The notes under the pieces: model-generated
Database searches by the model: none
Told to the model about the DNA's origin: nothing
Seen by the model: only the letters and a program-made list of their open reading frames with translations
Position numbers and translations under genes: made by a program
In this document: positions 33,246 through 41,979 of the stretch, piece by piece
Numbering within the stretch: position 1 is the first letter of the stretch
Layout: every line of letters begins with the position of its first letter
Assembly (NCBI GenBank): GCA_021405325.1
Contig: QWII01000057.1
Span: 1-64,000 of the forward strand
DNA from: Caldilinea sp. CFX5
GTDB lineage: Bacteria; Chloroflexota; Anaerolineae; Caldilineales; Caldilineaceae
DNA: 64,000 nucleotides
Direction: 5' to 3'

Positions 33246-36200
33246 ATGAGCCATCGCCTGGAGTTGTTCCTATTTGGCGGTTTGCAAATCCGTTACAACG
33301 CCCAATGGGTGACGGATCTTGTGTCGCGCAAGGTAGAGACATTGTTAGCTTATATTGCTTGTAACCAACGCCCCTATCCGCGTGAAGTGTTGGCCGATCT
33401 CTTTTGGGGCAATCGGCAACAAAATCGCGCCGGGGGTAATCTACGGGTCGCCCTGAATAGCCTACGCGAAAAGACTGGGCCATTTATTACCGCCGACCGC
33501 TATACCATTGCCATCAGCCAAGACGATGATTTATGGGTAGATGTGTTGACCTTCGAGCAGTTGTTACGCCCCTTTGCCCAGTGGCAAGACAGACGTGGCG
33601 AATTGCCGCCGCCGTTGGTGACAGCAATGGAACAAGCGTTGGCGCTCTACCGCGGCGAGTTTTTAGAAGGTGTTTTTCTGCGTGATGCCCCGCTCTTTGA
33701 GGAGTGGGTGCGTGTCGAACGGGAACGGTTGCATATTCTGGCGACCAAAGCGATCCAGGCGCTGTCGCTCCACTATCTGGCCACCCGGCAACATGCCTTG
33801 GGCATCAACGCCGTCCAACGTTGGCTCCACTTTGATCTCCTGAACGAAGAAGCCCATCGCACCTTGATGCTCTTGCTGGTGCAGGAAGGTCACCAATCAG
33901 CCGCGCTCCACCATTATGAGCAGTTCGTCAAACTCTTTCAGGACGAACTGGGCGATACCCCTTCAGCGGAGACGGAAGAACTCTATTACCAAATTCTGGA
34001 TCGGGCAATTGCGCCCCTGGCGGCCGGCGACAGCAACCGATCAGGGACAGAAGAAGCGCCAGCAGATACACGACCTTTGCGCCCGATTCCCAACAACTTG
34101 GATGCCGCCTTGTCGCCATTGGTGGGTCGCACGCGCGAATTGGCGCACATCCTAGAGCGGCTAAGTGCGCCGGAATGTCGGCTGCTGACTTTATTAGGCA
34201 TTGGCGGTGCGGGCAAAACACGCCTGGCGCAGGAAGCGGCTTTGCGCTTAACCCAACAGAGCGCAACCCTAGGGCTTTTTCCCGACGGCGTTTTTTGGGT
34301 GCGCCTGGAACATGTGGAGACGGAGGCGCATTTGCTTTCAGCACTGGCGCAAGCCATCCATTACTTGTTCCAAGGACCGGCAACGCCGGCTAAACAGTTG
34401 CTCGACTTTCTGCGCCAGCGACGGCTCCTCCTGGTCTTGGATAATGTCGAGCAGTTGGTGGGTCAAAGTGAATTGATTCTCCAGATTTTGCACGCGGCGC
34501 CGGGCATTAAGCTTTTAGTCACCTCCCGTGAACGGCTCGATTTTCAGGGAGAGTGGCTATTGGAGATCAATGGCCTGCCCTACCCAACCAGCGCCGACCA
34601 GGAGGGGTGGGAAGCTTTCCCCGCCGTTCAACTCTTTATCCAATGTGCCAGCGCAGTCAGCCCCGACTTTACACCCCAAGCGCAGCGCCAGGCGCTTGTC
34701 CAAATCTGTCAGATGATGGAAGGGTTGCCGCTGGGCATTCAACTGGCGGCGGTTTCGGTACGCGCGTTTAGCGGTCAGCAAATTGTGACCGCCCTGAAAC
34801 AGAATCTGGACTTTTTGTCTTCTTCCATGCGCAACCTGCCCTTGCGCCACCGCAGCCTGCGCGCCGTCTTTGAACATTCATGGCTGTTATTGTCAGCGGC
34901 GGAAAAACATGCCTTTCAACGCCTCGCCATCTTTGAAGGCAGCTTCTCGGCTCAGGCCGCCACTGCTGTCGCCGAGATCCCGATATCGGTTCTCATTGCA
35001 TTAATCGACAAGTCGCTCGTCTACGTCATTCCAGTCGAAGGCGGCGCCGAGGGCAACGATGGCGAGCGGCGCTATCGGATGCACACAACCTTGCATCAAT
35101 ATGCAGCTGAGAAGTTAGCGGCGGCAGCAGAGGCGCTCGATGGACTGTTACGGCGCCACGCCCTCTATTATGGGGAATGGGTAGCGATGCAAACGGCCGC
35201 GTTGTATGCCGAGCAAGCGGCGCACACCAGCGATCTGGTGGCCGGTGAGATTGAAAATATTCGCAAAAGCTGGCAGACCGCGGTGGCGCTCCGCATGTTG
35301 CCGGTTCTGCAACGCTATTTACCTGGATTAGTGCAATATTTCCGGCTGCGCGGCTTCGTCCAGGAAGGGCAGGCGTTGCTGACAACTGCGATTGAACAAC
35401 TAGCCGGACAGCGCCCCGACGCAGAGGGCGTTACGGCAGCGCAGCAACCACTGGTGAGCCAATTGTTGGCTTACAAGGCGGGATTGCTAGTGGACTTCGG
35501 ACGCTACGAAGAGGCCATTGGCTGCGCCCAAAACGCCATTACCCTGGCAGAAGCAAGTCAAGATCGACTGGGCGAAGCGCTGGGCTATCTGCAATGGGGG
35601 GCAGCGCTTCACCGGCAGGCCAACTATGGGATGTCCGATGAGAAACTGGCAAAAGCCTTAACGCTGGCCCAGGCGGCGAATGCAAGCAAAGTCGAGGCGG
35701 ATGTCTATCTCTACATGGGGCGCAACCGCTTCTATCTGGGCGACTATACCGGCGGCCAGACCCGTCATGACCAGGCCATGCGCAGCTACCGCGCGGTTGG
35801 CGATCTGGTCGATGAATTGGCGGCGCAGAATAGTCTGGCCATGCTCTATCTCTTTGCCGGTGACTATGCTAAAGCGCAAGCCGCCTATGAACGCTGTCTG
35901 GCGGCCTATCGCCATCTGAACAATCAGCCGGCCATTGGGTTGACGCTCAACAATTTAGGTGCGCTGGCAACCGTGCTGGGGCAATATGCGGCAGCGCAAC
36001 GCTATTATGAAGAATCTCTCGCGCTACGCCGCCGGGTGGGTGGACGCCAATCCGAAGCGCTCATTCTCGCCAATCTGGCGCTGATTGCGCACCAAACCGG
36101 TGCCAACAAACAAGCCTGTGACTATGCGCAGTCGGCCGTGCAGCTTAGTATTGAACTAGGCGAACGCGATAACGAAGCGTATGCCCATCTTTGTCTGGGC

Positions 36201-36620
36201 CATGCGCAAGCCGCGTTGGACCATTGGGTAGAAGCGATTGCGGCCTATCAACGCACCTTGAGCTTGCGCCGTCAGGCCGGTCAGCAGACGCAGGCGTTGG
36301 AGTCATTGGCCGGCTTGGCGCGGATTGCCTTCGCCCAAGGCAATTTGACCGAAGCCAAAGCCTACATTGATGAGATTGTGCCATACCTGAGCTATGACAC
36401 CTACGCCGGCATCGTTGAACTGATTCGCGTCTACCTCACCTGCTATCAAGTCTTGACCGCCGTGCAGGATGAACGCGCCACCCCGGTCTTAACAATGGGG
36501 CATACTATCCTCCAGGAGCGGGCCAACAAAATCGCAGAACCATCCTTGCGCGACGCCTACCTGCACATTGCCGCCCATGCCGAATTACGCCGGCTCTATG
36601 CAGAAGGGCAAGCACAGTAG
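33246..36620 (+). CDS. BTAD/AAA/TPR giant transcriptional regulator (SARP-like)
   Basis: A 1124-residue regulator. Layout: N-terminal winged-helix (LFLFGGLQIRYNAQW to LREKTGPF, 1-85) as in SARP/AfsR proteins, a bacterial transcriptional activation domain with TPR-like helices (~100-255), a STAND/NB-ARC-type ATPase with LLGIGGAGKTRLAQEAAL (~314-331) and LLLVLDNVEQLV (~396-407), and then a long C-terminal TPR array (~650-1110). Such proteins integrate a bound ligand or partner signal and activate nearby genes. The start ATG at 33246 directly follows the ncRNA promoter region, with which it is divergent. Target genes are unknown. Confidence 0.88.
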   Translation: MSHRLELFLFGGLQIRYNAQWVTDLVSRKVETLLAYIACNQRPYPREVLADLFWGNRQQNRAGGNLRVALNSLREKTGPFITADRYTIAISQDDDLWVDVLTFEQLLRPFAQWQDRRGELPPPLVTAMEQALALYRGEFLEGVFLRDAPLFEEWVRVERERLHILATKAIQALSLHYLATRQHALGINAVQRWLHFDLLNEEAHRTLMLLLVQEGHQSAALHHYEQFVKLFQDELGDTPSAETEELYYQILDRAIAPLAAGDSNRSGTEEAPADTRPLRPIPNNLDAALSPLVGRTRELAHILERLSAPECRLLTLLGIGGAGKTRLAQEAALRLTQQSATLGLFPDGVFWVRLEHVETEAHLLSALAQAIHYLFQGPATPAKQLLDFLRQRRLLLVLDNVEQLVGQSELILQILHAAPGIKLLVTSRERLDFQGEWLLEINGLPYPTSADQEGWEAFPAVQLFIQCASAVSPDFTPQAQRQALVQICQMMEGLPLGIQLAAVSVRAFSGQQIVTALKQNLDFLSSSMRNLPLRHRSLRAVFEHSWLLLSAAEKHAFQRLAIFEGSFSAQAATAVAEIPISVLIALIDKSLVYVIPVEGGAEGNDGERRYRMHTTLHQYAAEKLAAAAEALDGLLRRHALYYGEWVAMQTAALYAEQAAHTSDLVAGEIENIRKSWQTAVALRMLPVLQRYLPGLVQYFRLRGFVQEGQALLTTAIEQLAGQRPDAEGVTAAQQPLVSQLLAYKAGLLVDFGRYEEAIGCAQNAITLAEASQDRLGEALGYLQWGAALHRQANYGMSDEKLAKALTLAQAANASKVEADVYLYMGRNRFYLGDYTGGQTRHDQAMRSYRAVGDLVDELAAQNSLAMLYLFAGDYAKAQAAYERCLAAYRHLNNQPAIGLTLNNLGALATVLGQYAAAQRYYEESLALRRRVGGRQSEALILANLALIAHQTGANKQACDYAQSAVQLSIELGERDNEAYAHLCLGHAQAALDHWVEAIAAYQRTLSLRRQAGQQTQALESLAGLARIAFAQGNLTEAKAYIDEIVPYLSYDTYAGIVELIRVYLTCYQVLTAVQDERATPVLTMGHTILQERANKIAEPSLRDAYLHIAAHAELRRLYAEGQAQ

Positions 36621-36672
36621 GTCGGTCTTTTGGTCCCGTCGGGACAGGTGAGTTTAGGTAGAGGAAAAGCTT

Positions 36673-36730
36673 CTCCCGCTCGTCGCCAGTCCATGACTGG
36701 CGACGGTCACAGACTGGCGACGAGCGGGAG
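36673..36730. repeat. Nested palindrome, CCAGTC/GACTGG family (copy 5)
   Basis: Perfect 19-bp arms (36673-36691 and 36712-36730) with outer CTCCCGCTCGTCGCC. The loop contains a second overlapping hairpin, CGCCAGTC against GACTGGCG. GTCCCGTCGGGAC at 36633-36645 is a separate small palindrome just upstream, similar to CGTCCCGTAGGGACG at 27066. Confidence 0.8.
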
Positions 36731-36768
36731 GGGTAAATAGCGACACGCAAGCGCGCCTACGGGACGAG

Positions 36769-37341
36769 TTAATCTTCGCTCACGGTTTCGAGCGCTTGCC
36801 AGCGCCAGTGATGGGCAACGACCGGGTCGCCGTGGAGATGAGCGGCGTTGGTAGTGGTGAAGGGGGTGTCGGGTAACGCTTGCACGTGGACTGTCACTTG
36901 GTAGAAGGTAAATTGGGTCACTAACCCCGGGTAGGAGGCGGATTCGACCAGCAATTGTCGTTCGCGCACTTGTTGGGGTGGGAAGTGGATGCGCCCCTCG
37001 TCCGTGATCGTCAGCTCCTCGGCCAGACAGCGCCGGGCCGTCGCAAAGGGGTCTTCTCCCGGCAACATCTTTTCCGACGGCGGTTGATTGCGCCGCCGCA
37101 CCTGCCCCGATGTTAAAAGCTGTTCTGCTTCCATCAGTTGACGCCCATCCGCTGTGATCAACAATTCCACCACCTGCACCCGGCGCCAGGGTGCTTCAGG
37201 ATAGAGGGTCGATTCCGCTTGCTGGATCTCCCGCCATAGATCAGTAACCGTCTTGGCCGCGCCCTGGCCCCAGGTAGTCGTATCGATCTGTTGGGCGTGC
37301 AGCCAGGCCGCCAGCGCTTGGGGTGTGGCAAAGGTCAACAT
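36769..37341 (-). CDS. Nudix-fold-like protein with degenerate box
   Basis: A 190-residue protein of unknown role. Residues ~80-112 (VRRRNQPPSEKMLPGED to ARRCLAEELTI) resemble the Nudix box region of a divergent subgroup, keeping the Arg...EE-L part but not the full GX5EX7REUXEE consensus. It ends in a tryptophan-rich segment. It starts 3 bases after the DinB-like gene's stop on the same strand, so they form a short operon. It may hydrolyse a nucleoside-diphosphate derivative, but missing consensus residues leave activity uncertain. Confidence 0.55.
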   Translation of the reverse strand: MLTFATPQALAAWLHAQQIDTTTWGQGAAKTVTDLWREIQQAESTLYPEAPWRRVQVVELLITADGRQLMEAEQLLTSGQVRRRNQPPSEKMLPGEDPFATARRCLAEELTITDEGRIHFPPQQVRERQLLVESASYPGLVTQFTFYQVTVHVQALPDTPFTTTNAAHLHGDPVVAHHWRWQALETVSED

Positions 37342-37344
37342 GGG

Positions 37345-38292
37345 TTAAGCTTGCCCCGACCGGTAACGCCAGATGTCTTCGGCATGTTCTGCTTCATGGA
37401 GAGCAAAACTATAGAAGAGACCGGAAAGCGAACCTTCATCGCCCCAGCCGTAATCACCCTGGCTGTGTAGTTGTTCATCACTGGCCCGATCAAAAGCGCG
37501 CAACAAGCGGCGGTGGTAGGTCATGAGGCCGTCGCAGATGTCGATCAGCGTGAGGTGGCTGCGGGCGGCCAACAATTGCGCATTGAGTGCATTGGTATCC
37601 CCATCGCCACGCCAGGGCGCGACCTTCTCCACCGTCGCCCTGGGCCAGCCTTCTACCAGGACATAGGCAAATTCGTTCCAGGACAACACATGGGTCAACA
37701 CATCCCGGATCGACCAGACGCCGCAAACTTGGGTGGATAGCATGGCCGCTTCGGTCAGGCCGCTGATGCCGTCCATCAGGTTGCTATGTTGGCGAATGAG
37801 AAAGGCGCGCAACGCCGGACGCGACCAGCGCTGCATAGAGCCGGCATAGCGATAGATCTCCTGGCTATGGAGTTGGGTATGGCGTACCATGTGATTTAGC
37901 AGCTTTACCGGCGAAAGCGTTCGTTCGCCTTCGGGATATTCCTGTTCGAGGGCAGCCGGGTCGGGGTTGCGCGCAAAGGCGATCAACTGTTGGCGCGCCT
38001 CATCTGCCGCTGCAACAACCTCCTCCCACGGACGGGCTTCGTCTTGCATAGCGCGTTCGTCATTGTCCAGCGCCGGGTAGACAAAACCCTGTTGCGCTGA
38101 ATCCCCGCGCAGGGCGGCTTCCATCCGTCGGCGCTGCTGCTCATCCCAAAAGGCGACATGAGCCAAGAGCGCCTTGGGCGTCCAATTGTTTTCTAAAGGA
38201 CTGGTTTCCACCTCGGCAGGGTCGAGCAGGTCGATCATACGCCAGAGATGGTCATAGGCAGATTGTAGTTGATCAGCAAGTTGATGATTCAT
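37345..38292 (-). CDS. Tandem DinB-like protein
   Basis: A 315-residue protein with two DinB/YfiT four-helix domains. Domain 1 (1-155) has WTPKALLAHVAFWDE and MVRHTQLHSQEIYRY; domain 2 (165-312) has WSIRDVLTHVLSWNEFAYV and FALHEAEHAEDIWRY. Each supplies the histidines of a metal triad. DinB-fold proteins act in thiol-dependent transfer or in detoxification. Single-domain members are ~150-170 residues, so this is an internal duplication. It is upstream of the Nudix-like gene. Confidence 0.82.
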   Translation of the reverse strand: MNHQLADQLQSAYDHLWRMIDLLDPAEVETSPLENNWTPKALLAHVAFWDEQQRRRMEAALRGDSAQQGFVYPALDNDERAMQDEARPWEEVVAAADEARQQLIAFARNPDPAALEQEYPEGERTLSPVKLLNHMVRHTQLHSQEIYRYAGSMQRWSRPALRAFLIRQHSNLMDGISGLTEAAMLSTQVCGVWSIRDVLTHVLSWNEFAYVLVEGWPRATVEKVAPWRGDGDTNALNAQLLAARSHLTLIDICDGLMTYHRRLLRAFDRASDEQLHSQGDYGWGDEGSLSGLFYSFALHEAEHAEDIWRYRSGQA

Positions 38293-38512
38293 GGTCTCAC
38301 CCCACCCCCTACCTGAGCTTGCTGAGGAGAGGGGGCGCTTAGATTACGGAAGTTCGTTGTTCAATCCCTGTAGAATAATACACGAATGAGAAAACGCAAA
38401 TTCACAAAACACGTATTTTGACGTAGCGGGTGTGTCGTATCCTTCCCTGCTCCACCACGTCATGATGATAAAGGTACACAGGCGGCGATGAACGAATGGG
38501 CTGAGGGTAAAG

Positions 38513-39634
38513 ATGGTTATGAGCATTGAGTATAACGAATACATCAAAACAGAAGCGTGGCGCCAGCGGGCGGAGGCGGCCAAAGCACGGGCGGGGCAGC
38601 GCTGCCAGATCTGCAACCGGGCCGCGCCACGGGTGACGCTGACGGTGCATCATCGCACCTTTGAACGGTTGGGGCAGGAACAGCCGGAAGATTTGACAGT
38701 GTTATGTCGCAGTTGCTATGAACTGTATGACAAAAACCGGCGGATGCCCAACCCGCCCACGCCGCAACCGGCTGCGCCCGCCGCTAAAGCGGACAAAGCG
38801 AGCAAGCCACACCGCCCACCGCTGACGCCGGCGTCGCCGCCGCGCCTCTTTGCCCCGGCGCGGGCGAGCAAACGACGCACAACACCCGACGAACAGAACG
38901 GCCACAATGGACAGAATGGGCATACAGATACCTTGCTCTTGCCGTTGCCGACCGACACCATCTATCGATTGGCAACCGATGCGCAAGCCACTGCAGACGC
39001 CAGTTTCTTTGCTTTATCACCCACACCTGAGGATGACGCTGCCGTCCACGTTTATCAATTAGCCGTTGAAACAGAGAGCAAAGCAGCCGCGCAGTCAGCG
39101 TCCCCGCCGACGCAGTCGCACAGGTGGCAATGGGTATTGGTGACAGTGGTTGGCCTGGCCGTTTTGCTCATCCTCGGTTTATCCGATCTGGCGCCCGATT
39201 GGTCGGCATTGGTTGCGCAACGGGCGGCGCTCAACCCAGTGGCAGCAACCCCAGTGGATTCGGTGCCAGCCGTGGTCGCAACGGTCGCGGCGCCGGTTGA
39301 CACGCCGACGGCTGCGCCAACCGCTGCACCGACCTTAACGCCAGTGTTGCCGACAATGACGCCAACACCTTTGCCGCCGACCCCGACCACCGTGCCGCCG
39401 ACGGTTGCGCCAGCGCCCACCGCACCACCCCCAACCCTCGTGCCCGCGCCCCTGAGCAGCGTGATCCGAACGGCCTTGGTCTGTCAAAATCCCTGTAGCT
39501 GTGCGCCGATTGTGCGCACCATCCCGCAGGGTACAGAGGTGACGGTGTTGCAGACGCAAGTTTGTGGCGGGGATGTGTGGTATCAGATTGGGGAAAATGA
39601 ATGGTTGGGGCCGGGGCTGGTTGACCCAAAGTAA
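38513..39634 (+). CDS. HNH-like, transmembrane, SH3b-domain protein
   Basis: A 373-residue protein with an odd domain order. Residues 1-75 form a McrA-type HNH-like zinc module: CQIC (31-34), TVHHRTF (45-51), LTVLCRSC (61-68). The final zinc or catalytic His of CxxCH is replaced by Tyr. After a basic Pro-rich stretch comes one membrane helix (~205-222), a long Pro/Thr/Ala linker (~240-310), and a C-terminal SH3b domain (CQNPCSCAPIVRTIPQGTEVTVL). This would place the nucleic-acid-type module inside and the SH3b outside. Function unknown; a wall- or stress-sensing role is inferred. Confidence 0.7.
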   Translation: MVMSIEYNEYIKTEAWRQRAEAAKARAGQRCQICNRAAPRVTLTVHHRTFERLGQEQPEDLTVLCRSCYELYDKNRRMPNPPTPQPAAPAAKADKASKPHRPPLTPASPPRLFAPARASKRRTTPDEQNGHNGQNGHTDTLLLPLPTDTIYRLATDAQATADASFFALSPTPEDDAAVHVYQLAVETESKAAAQSASPPTQSHRWQWVLVTVVGLAVLLILGLSDLAPDWSALVAQRAALNPVAATPVDSVPAVVATVAAPVDTPTAAPTAAPTLTPVLPTMTPTPLPPTPTTVPPTVAPAPTAPPPTLVPAPLSSVIRTALVCQNPCSCAPIVRTIPQGTEVTVLQTQVCGGDVWYQIGENEWLGPGLVDPK

Positions 39635-39655
39635 GGGATGCGTTCGTTGCGGGGA

Positions 39656-39855
39656 GCCGGCGACCCTTCCTGGCAGCGGCAACGAGCGTCTGCTCATACA
39701 GACCATCTCCCGTCTCTGCCCGAAAGTAGCCATGCACCATTGTGCGCCACCGCCAATGAAAACAACAGGGGTTCCGTAGATTTCAAAGCTTTATATTGCA
39801 AATTCATCTGTATAATCTGCGAAATCCCTGTTGTTTTCAAGGCAGGGTCGCCGGC
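39656..39855. repeat. 200-bp nested inverted-repeat element
   Basis: Outer arms GCCGGCGACCCT (39656-39667) and AGGGTCGCCGGC (39844-39855). Inner arms TGAAAACAACAGGG (39757-39770) and CCCTGTTGTTTTCA (39826-39839). It fills the gap between convergent genes and abuts the stop codon at 39857. Similar in size and nesting to the element at 51526. Confidence 0.75.
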
Positions 39856-39856
39856 C

Positions 39857-40972
39857 TTAGTCTACCCGATAGCGGCGCAATAGGGCCTCGTCCAACTCGA
39901 CGCCCAGGCCGGGACGATCAGAGGGGCGGGCGCTACCGGCGGTGATGGGCAGCGACTCGACCAGCAGATCAGTTTCGTAGAAGAAGGGCGTCAGGATGTC
40001 GCAGGGGAACTCTTCGGCGGCGATAGTGGGGGTGGCCATGGCCAAATGGATCATGGCGGCGCTGGCGACTCCCAACTCTAAATTGCTCCCGACGGTGCAA
40101 ACAATCCCGGCGGCTTCGGCGACAGCGGCGATCTTGCGAGCGGCGCTAATCCCGCCCCCTTTGCCGACATAGACCGAGAGAATATCAGCGGCGCCGGCGC
40201 GCACAATCGACATGGCGTCCTGTAAGGAGTAGACGCTCTCGTCAGCCATCACGGGCACTTCGACCTGGCTGCGTACATCGGCCAGCCAGGCGATGTCCAA
40301 GTCCGCCACCGGCTGTTCGGCAAAAAAGATGTTATAGGGATAAAGGCGGCGGATGGTCTGGATGGCGACGCGCGGCGCCCAGCCGCCATTGGCATCGACC
40401 CCCAGCCGAATGTCCGGCCCGATGGCTTCGCGCACCGCCCGCACCCGCGCCACATCCTGGTCGGGGTCGATGCCGACTTTGACCTTCATGGTGCGAAAAC
40501 CCTGCGCGACCGCCCAGGCCGCCACTTCGGCGGCTTTGGCCGGTTCCAGCCCGGAAACCGAGAACTTGGTCGTAACGAAGTCGCGCACGGCGCCACCCAA
40601 CAGGCGGTAGACCGGCAGCCCAGCCACCTTGCCCAGAATGTCCCACAGCGCAATCTCAATGCCCGCTTTGGTAAAGGGATTGTTGGCGACGGTGCGATTC
40701 ATCAAGCGGATGATCCGTTCGATCTGGGTCGGGTCTTCGCCAATCAACACCGGAGCCAGTTCTTGCTGGATGAAATGGGCGGCGGTGCGGTTATCTTCGC
40801 CGCTCCAGACCGGTGTACAGGAGACTTCGCCCAGGCCGGTAATCCCCTCATCGGTATGCACCTTGAGCATAAGAAAAGGTGACGTTGTGTGGTAGCCGCG
40901 CCCGCTGCGAATGGCGCGGGCGGGGTTGATGGGAACCTGGACGGGGATTGTTTCGATGTTCGTGATCTTCAT
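39857..40972 (-). CDS. Enolase-superfamily enzyme (MR/MLE type)
   Basis: A 371-residue enzyme of the mandelate racemase/muconate lactonizing group. It has the capping domain (1-125) and barrel with TMKVKVG (KxK base), LGVDANGGW (Asp metal ligand), FFAEQPV (Glu), VMADES (Asp) and YVGKGGG (second base Lys). The two lysines on opposite sides suit the MLE/dipeptide-epimerase/OSBS subgroup better than mandelate racemase. Substrate not determinable. It is the last gene of a minus-strand catabolic run that includes an amidohydrolase and a prolyl iminopeptidase, so a cyclic acid or dipeptide substrate is plausible. Confidence 0.88.
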   Translation of the reverse strand: MKITNIETIPVQVPINPARAIRSGRGYHTTSPFLMLKVHTDEGITGLGEVSCTPVWSGEDNRTAAHFIQQELAPVLIGEDPTQIERIIRLMNRTVANNPFTKAGIEIALWDILGKVAGLPVYRLLGGAVRDFVTTKFSVSGLEPAKAAEVAAWAVAQGFRTMKVKVGIDPDQDVARVRAVREAIGPDIRLGVDANGGWAPRVAIQTIRRLYPYNIFFAEQPVADLDIAWLADVRSQVEVPVMADESVYSLQDAMSIVRAGAADILSVYVGKGGGISAARKIAAVAEAAGIVCTVGSNLELGVASAAMIHLAMATPTIAAEEFPCDILTPFFYETDLLVESLPITAGSARPSDRPGLGVELDEALLRRYRVD

Positions 40973-41032
40973 GTTTGCCCTCTTATTTTACTGAAGCGGT
41001 TGGCAATGGCGCGGTTCCGTTCTGCTTATCAC

Positions 41033-41881
41033 CTATTGCCCCGGCCACTGTAGCCCAAGCAAAGGCAACGCGTCACGCTGAATCATCTCTTCAATTTTAT
41101 CAGCGGGCAGGCTAAAGCGGTCAATTTTGATCGAAGCCAGACTGCGCAAACCGGCCAGTGAATCATCGACCGTGGTGATGGGGAAGTCGGTGCCAAAGAG
41201 CAACTTATTCCAGACGCCATACTCATGCACCAACATCAGACTATGAAAGAGTTGCCAAGGGCGGTAGAAGAGGGCGCTGACGTCGGCATAGACATGGGGA
41301 TGTTTGCGGATTACGGCGACACATTCACCTTCGTAGGGATGGGCGAGATGGGCCATAATGATACGCACTTCGGGAAAGCGGCGCGCAACAACATCAATAT
41401 GGCGCGGCAAAGTGGTCTCGATCCAGCCTTGCGAGACAAAGGTGGTGCCGGTGTGAAGCAATACCGGCAGGCCATGTTTCTGGGCATAGGACCACATGTA
41501 GTTGAGTTTGGCCTCTTGCGGGTAAAAACCGGCATACATGGGCATGATTTTGATACCCTTTAGCCCTAGTTGTTGGTGACCATATTCTAATTCCGCTTCC
41601 CAGCCAGGCTGGGTCGGGTCGAGGGCGAGGAAACCGATGAGGCGGGCGGGGTCTTGTTTGATATAGTCGGCCACATCCTGGTCGTTGACCCAGAGGCCGG
41701 CCAGTTTAGCCTTGCCGCCAAAGCAGATAGCGAGGTCAACGTCGCGAGCAGTGGCGCGATAGTCGCTGTAACGGGTGGTCAGGTCAACTTCGGTGGCGCG
41801 CATCCGGGAGGCTTCGGCCAGGAAGTTGCCGAAAAAGACGCTCTTGTTGAGAAAGACATGTTTGTGGACATCGATGATCAT
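41033..41881 (-). CDS. Amidohydrolase family 2
   Basis: A 282-residue TIM-barrel hydrolase. N-terminal MIIDVHKHVF supplies the metal-binding pair (HKH instead of the usual HxH with smaller spacer), and IIMAHLAHPYEGE and LLFGTDFPITTVDD are later landmarks of the amidohydrolase-2 (decarboxylase/hydrolase) group. The ATG at 41881 has AAGGA about 7 bases upstream; the longer TTG-initiated frame would begin inside an inverted repeat. It is one of two such genes in the window; the other (19085) is only distantly similar. Confidence 0.82.
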   Translation of the reverse strand: MIIDVHKHVFLNKSVFFGNFLAEASRMRATEVDLTTRYSDYRATARDVDLAICFGGKAKLAGLWVNDQDVADYIKQDPARLIGFLALDPTQPGWEAELEYGHQQLGLKGIKIMPMYAGFYPQEAKLNYMWSYAQKHGLPVLLHTGTTFVSQGWIETTLPRHIDVVARRFPEVRIIMAHLAHPYEGECVAVIRKHPHVYADVSALFYRPWQLFHSLMLVHEYGVWNKLLFGTDFPITTVDDSLAGLRSLASIKIDRFSLPADKIEEMIQRDALPLLGLQWPGQ

Positions 41882-41901
41882 TGGGTGTTCCTTTTGCGAG
41901 C

Positions 41902-41968
41902 GATTGAGAGATCCAGAGATTGAGCGATACAGAGATTTAGGCAATAATCTCTGTATCGCTCAATCTCT
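41902..41968. repeat. 8-bp-periodic inverted repeat (GATTGAGA type)
   Basis: Octamers such as GATTGAGA and GATACAGA run in phase from 41902 to 41941. The segment 41915-41937 is perfectly complementary (23 bases) to 41946-41968. It lies between two same-strand genes. The octamer type is shared with the element at 54347. Confidence 0.82.
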
Positions 41969-41979
41969 CTTGACTGTTC

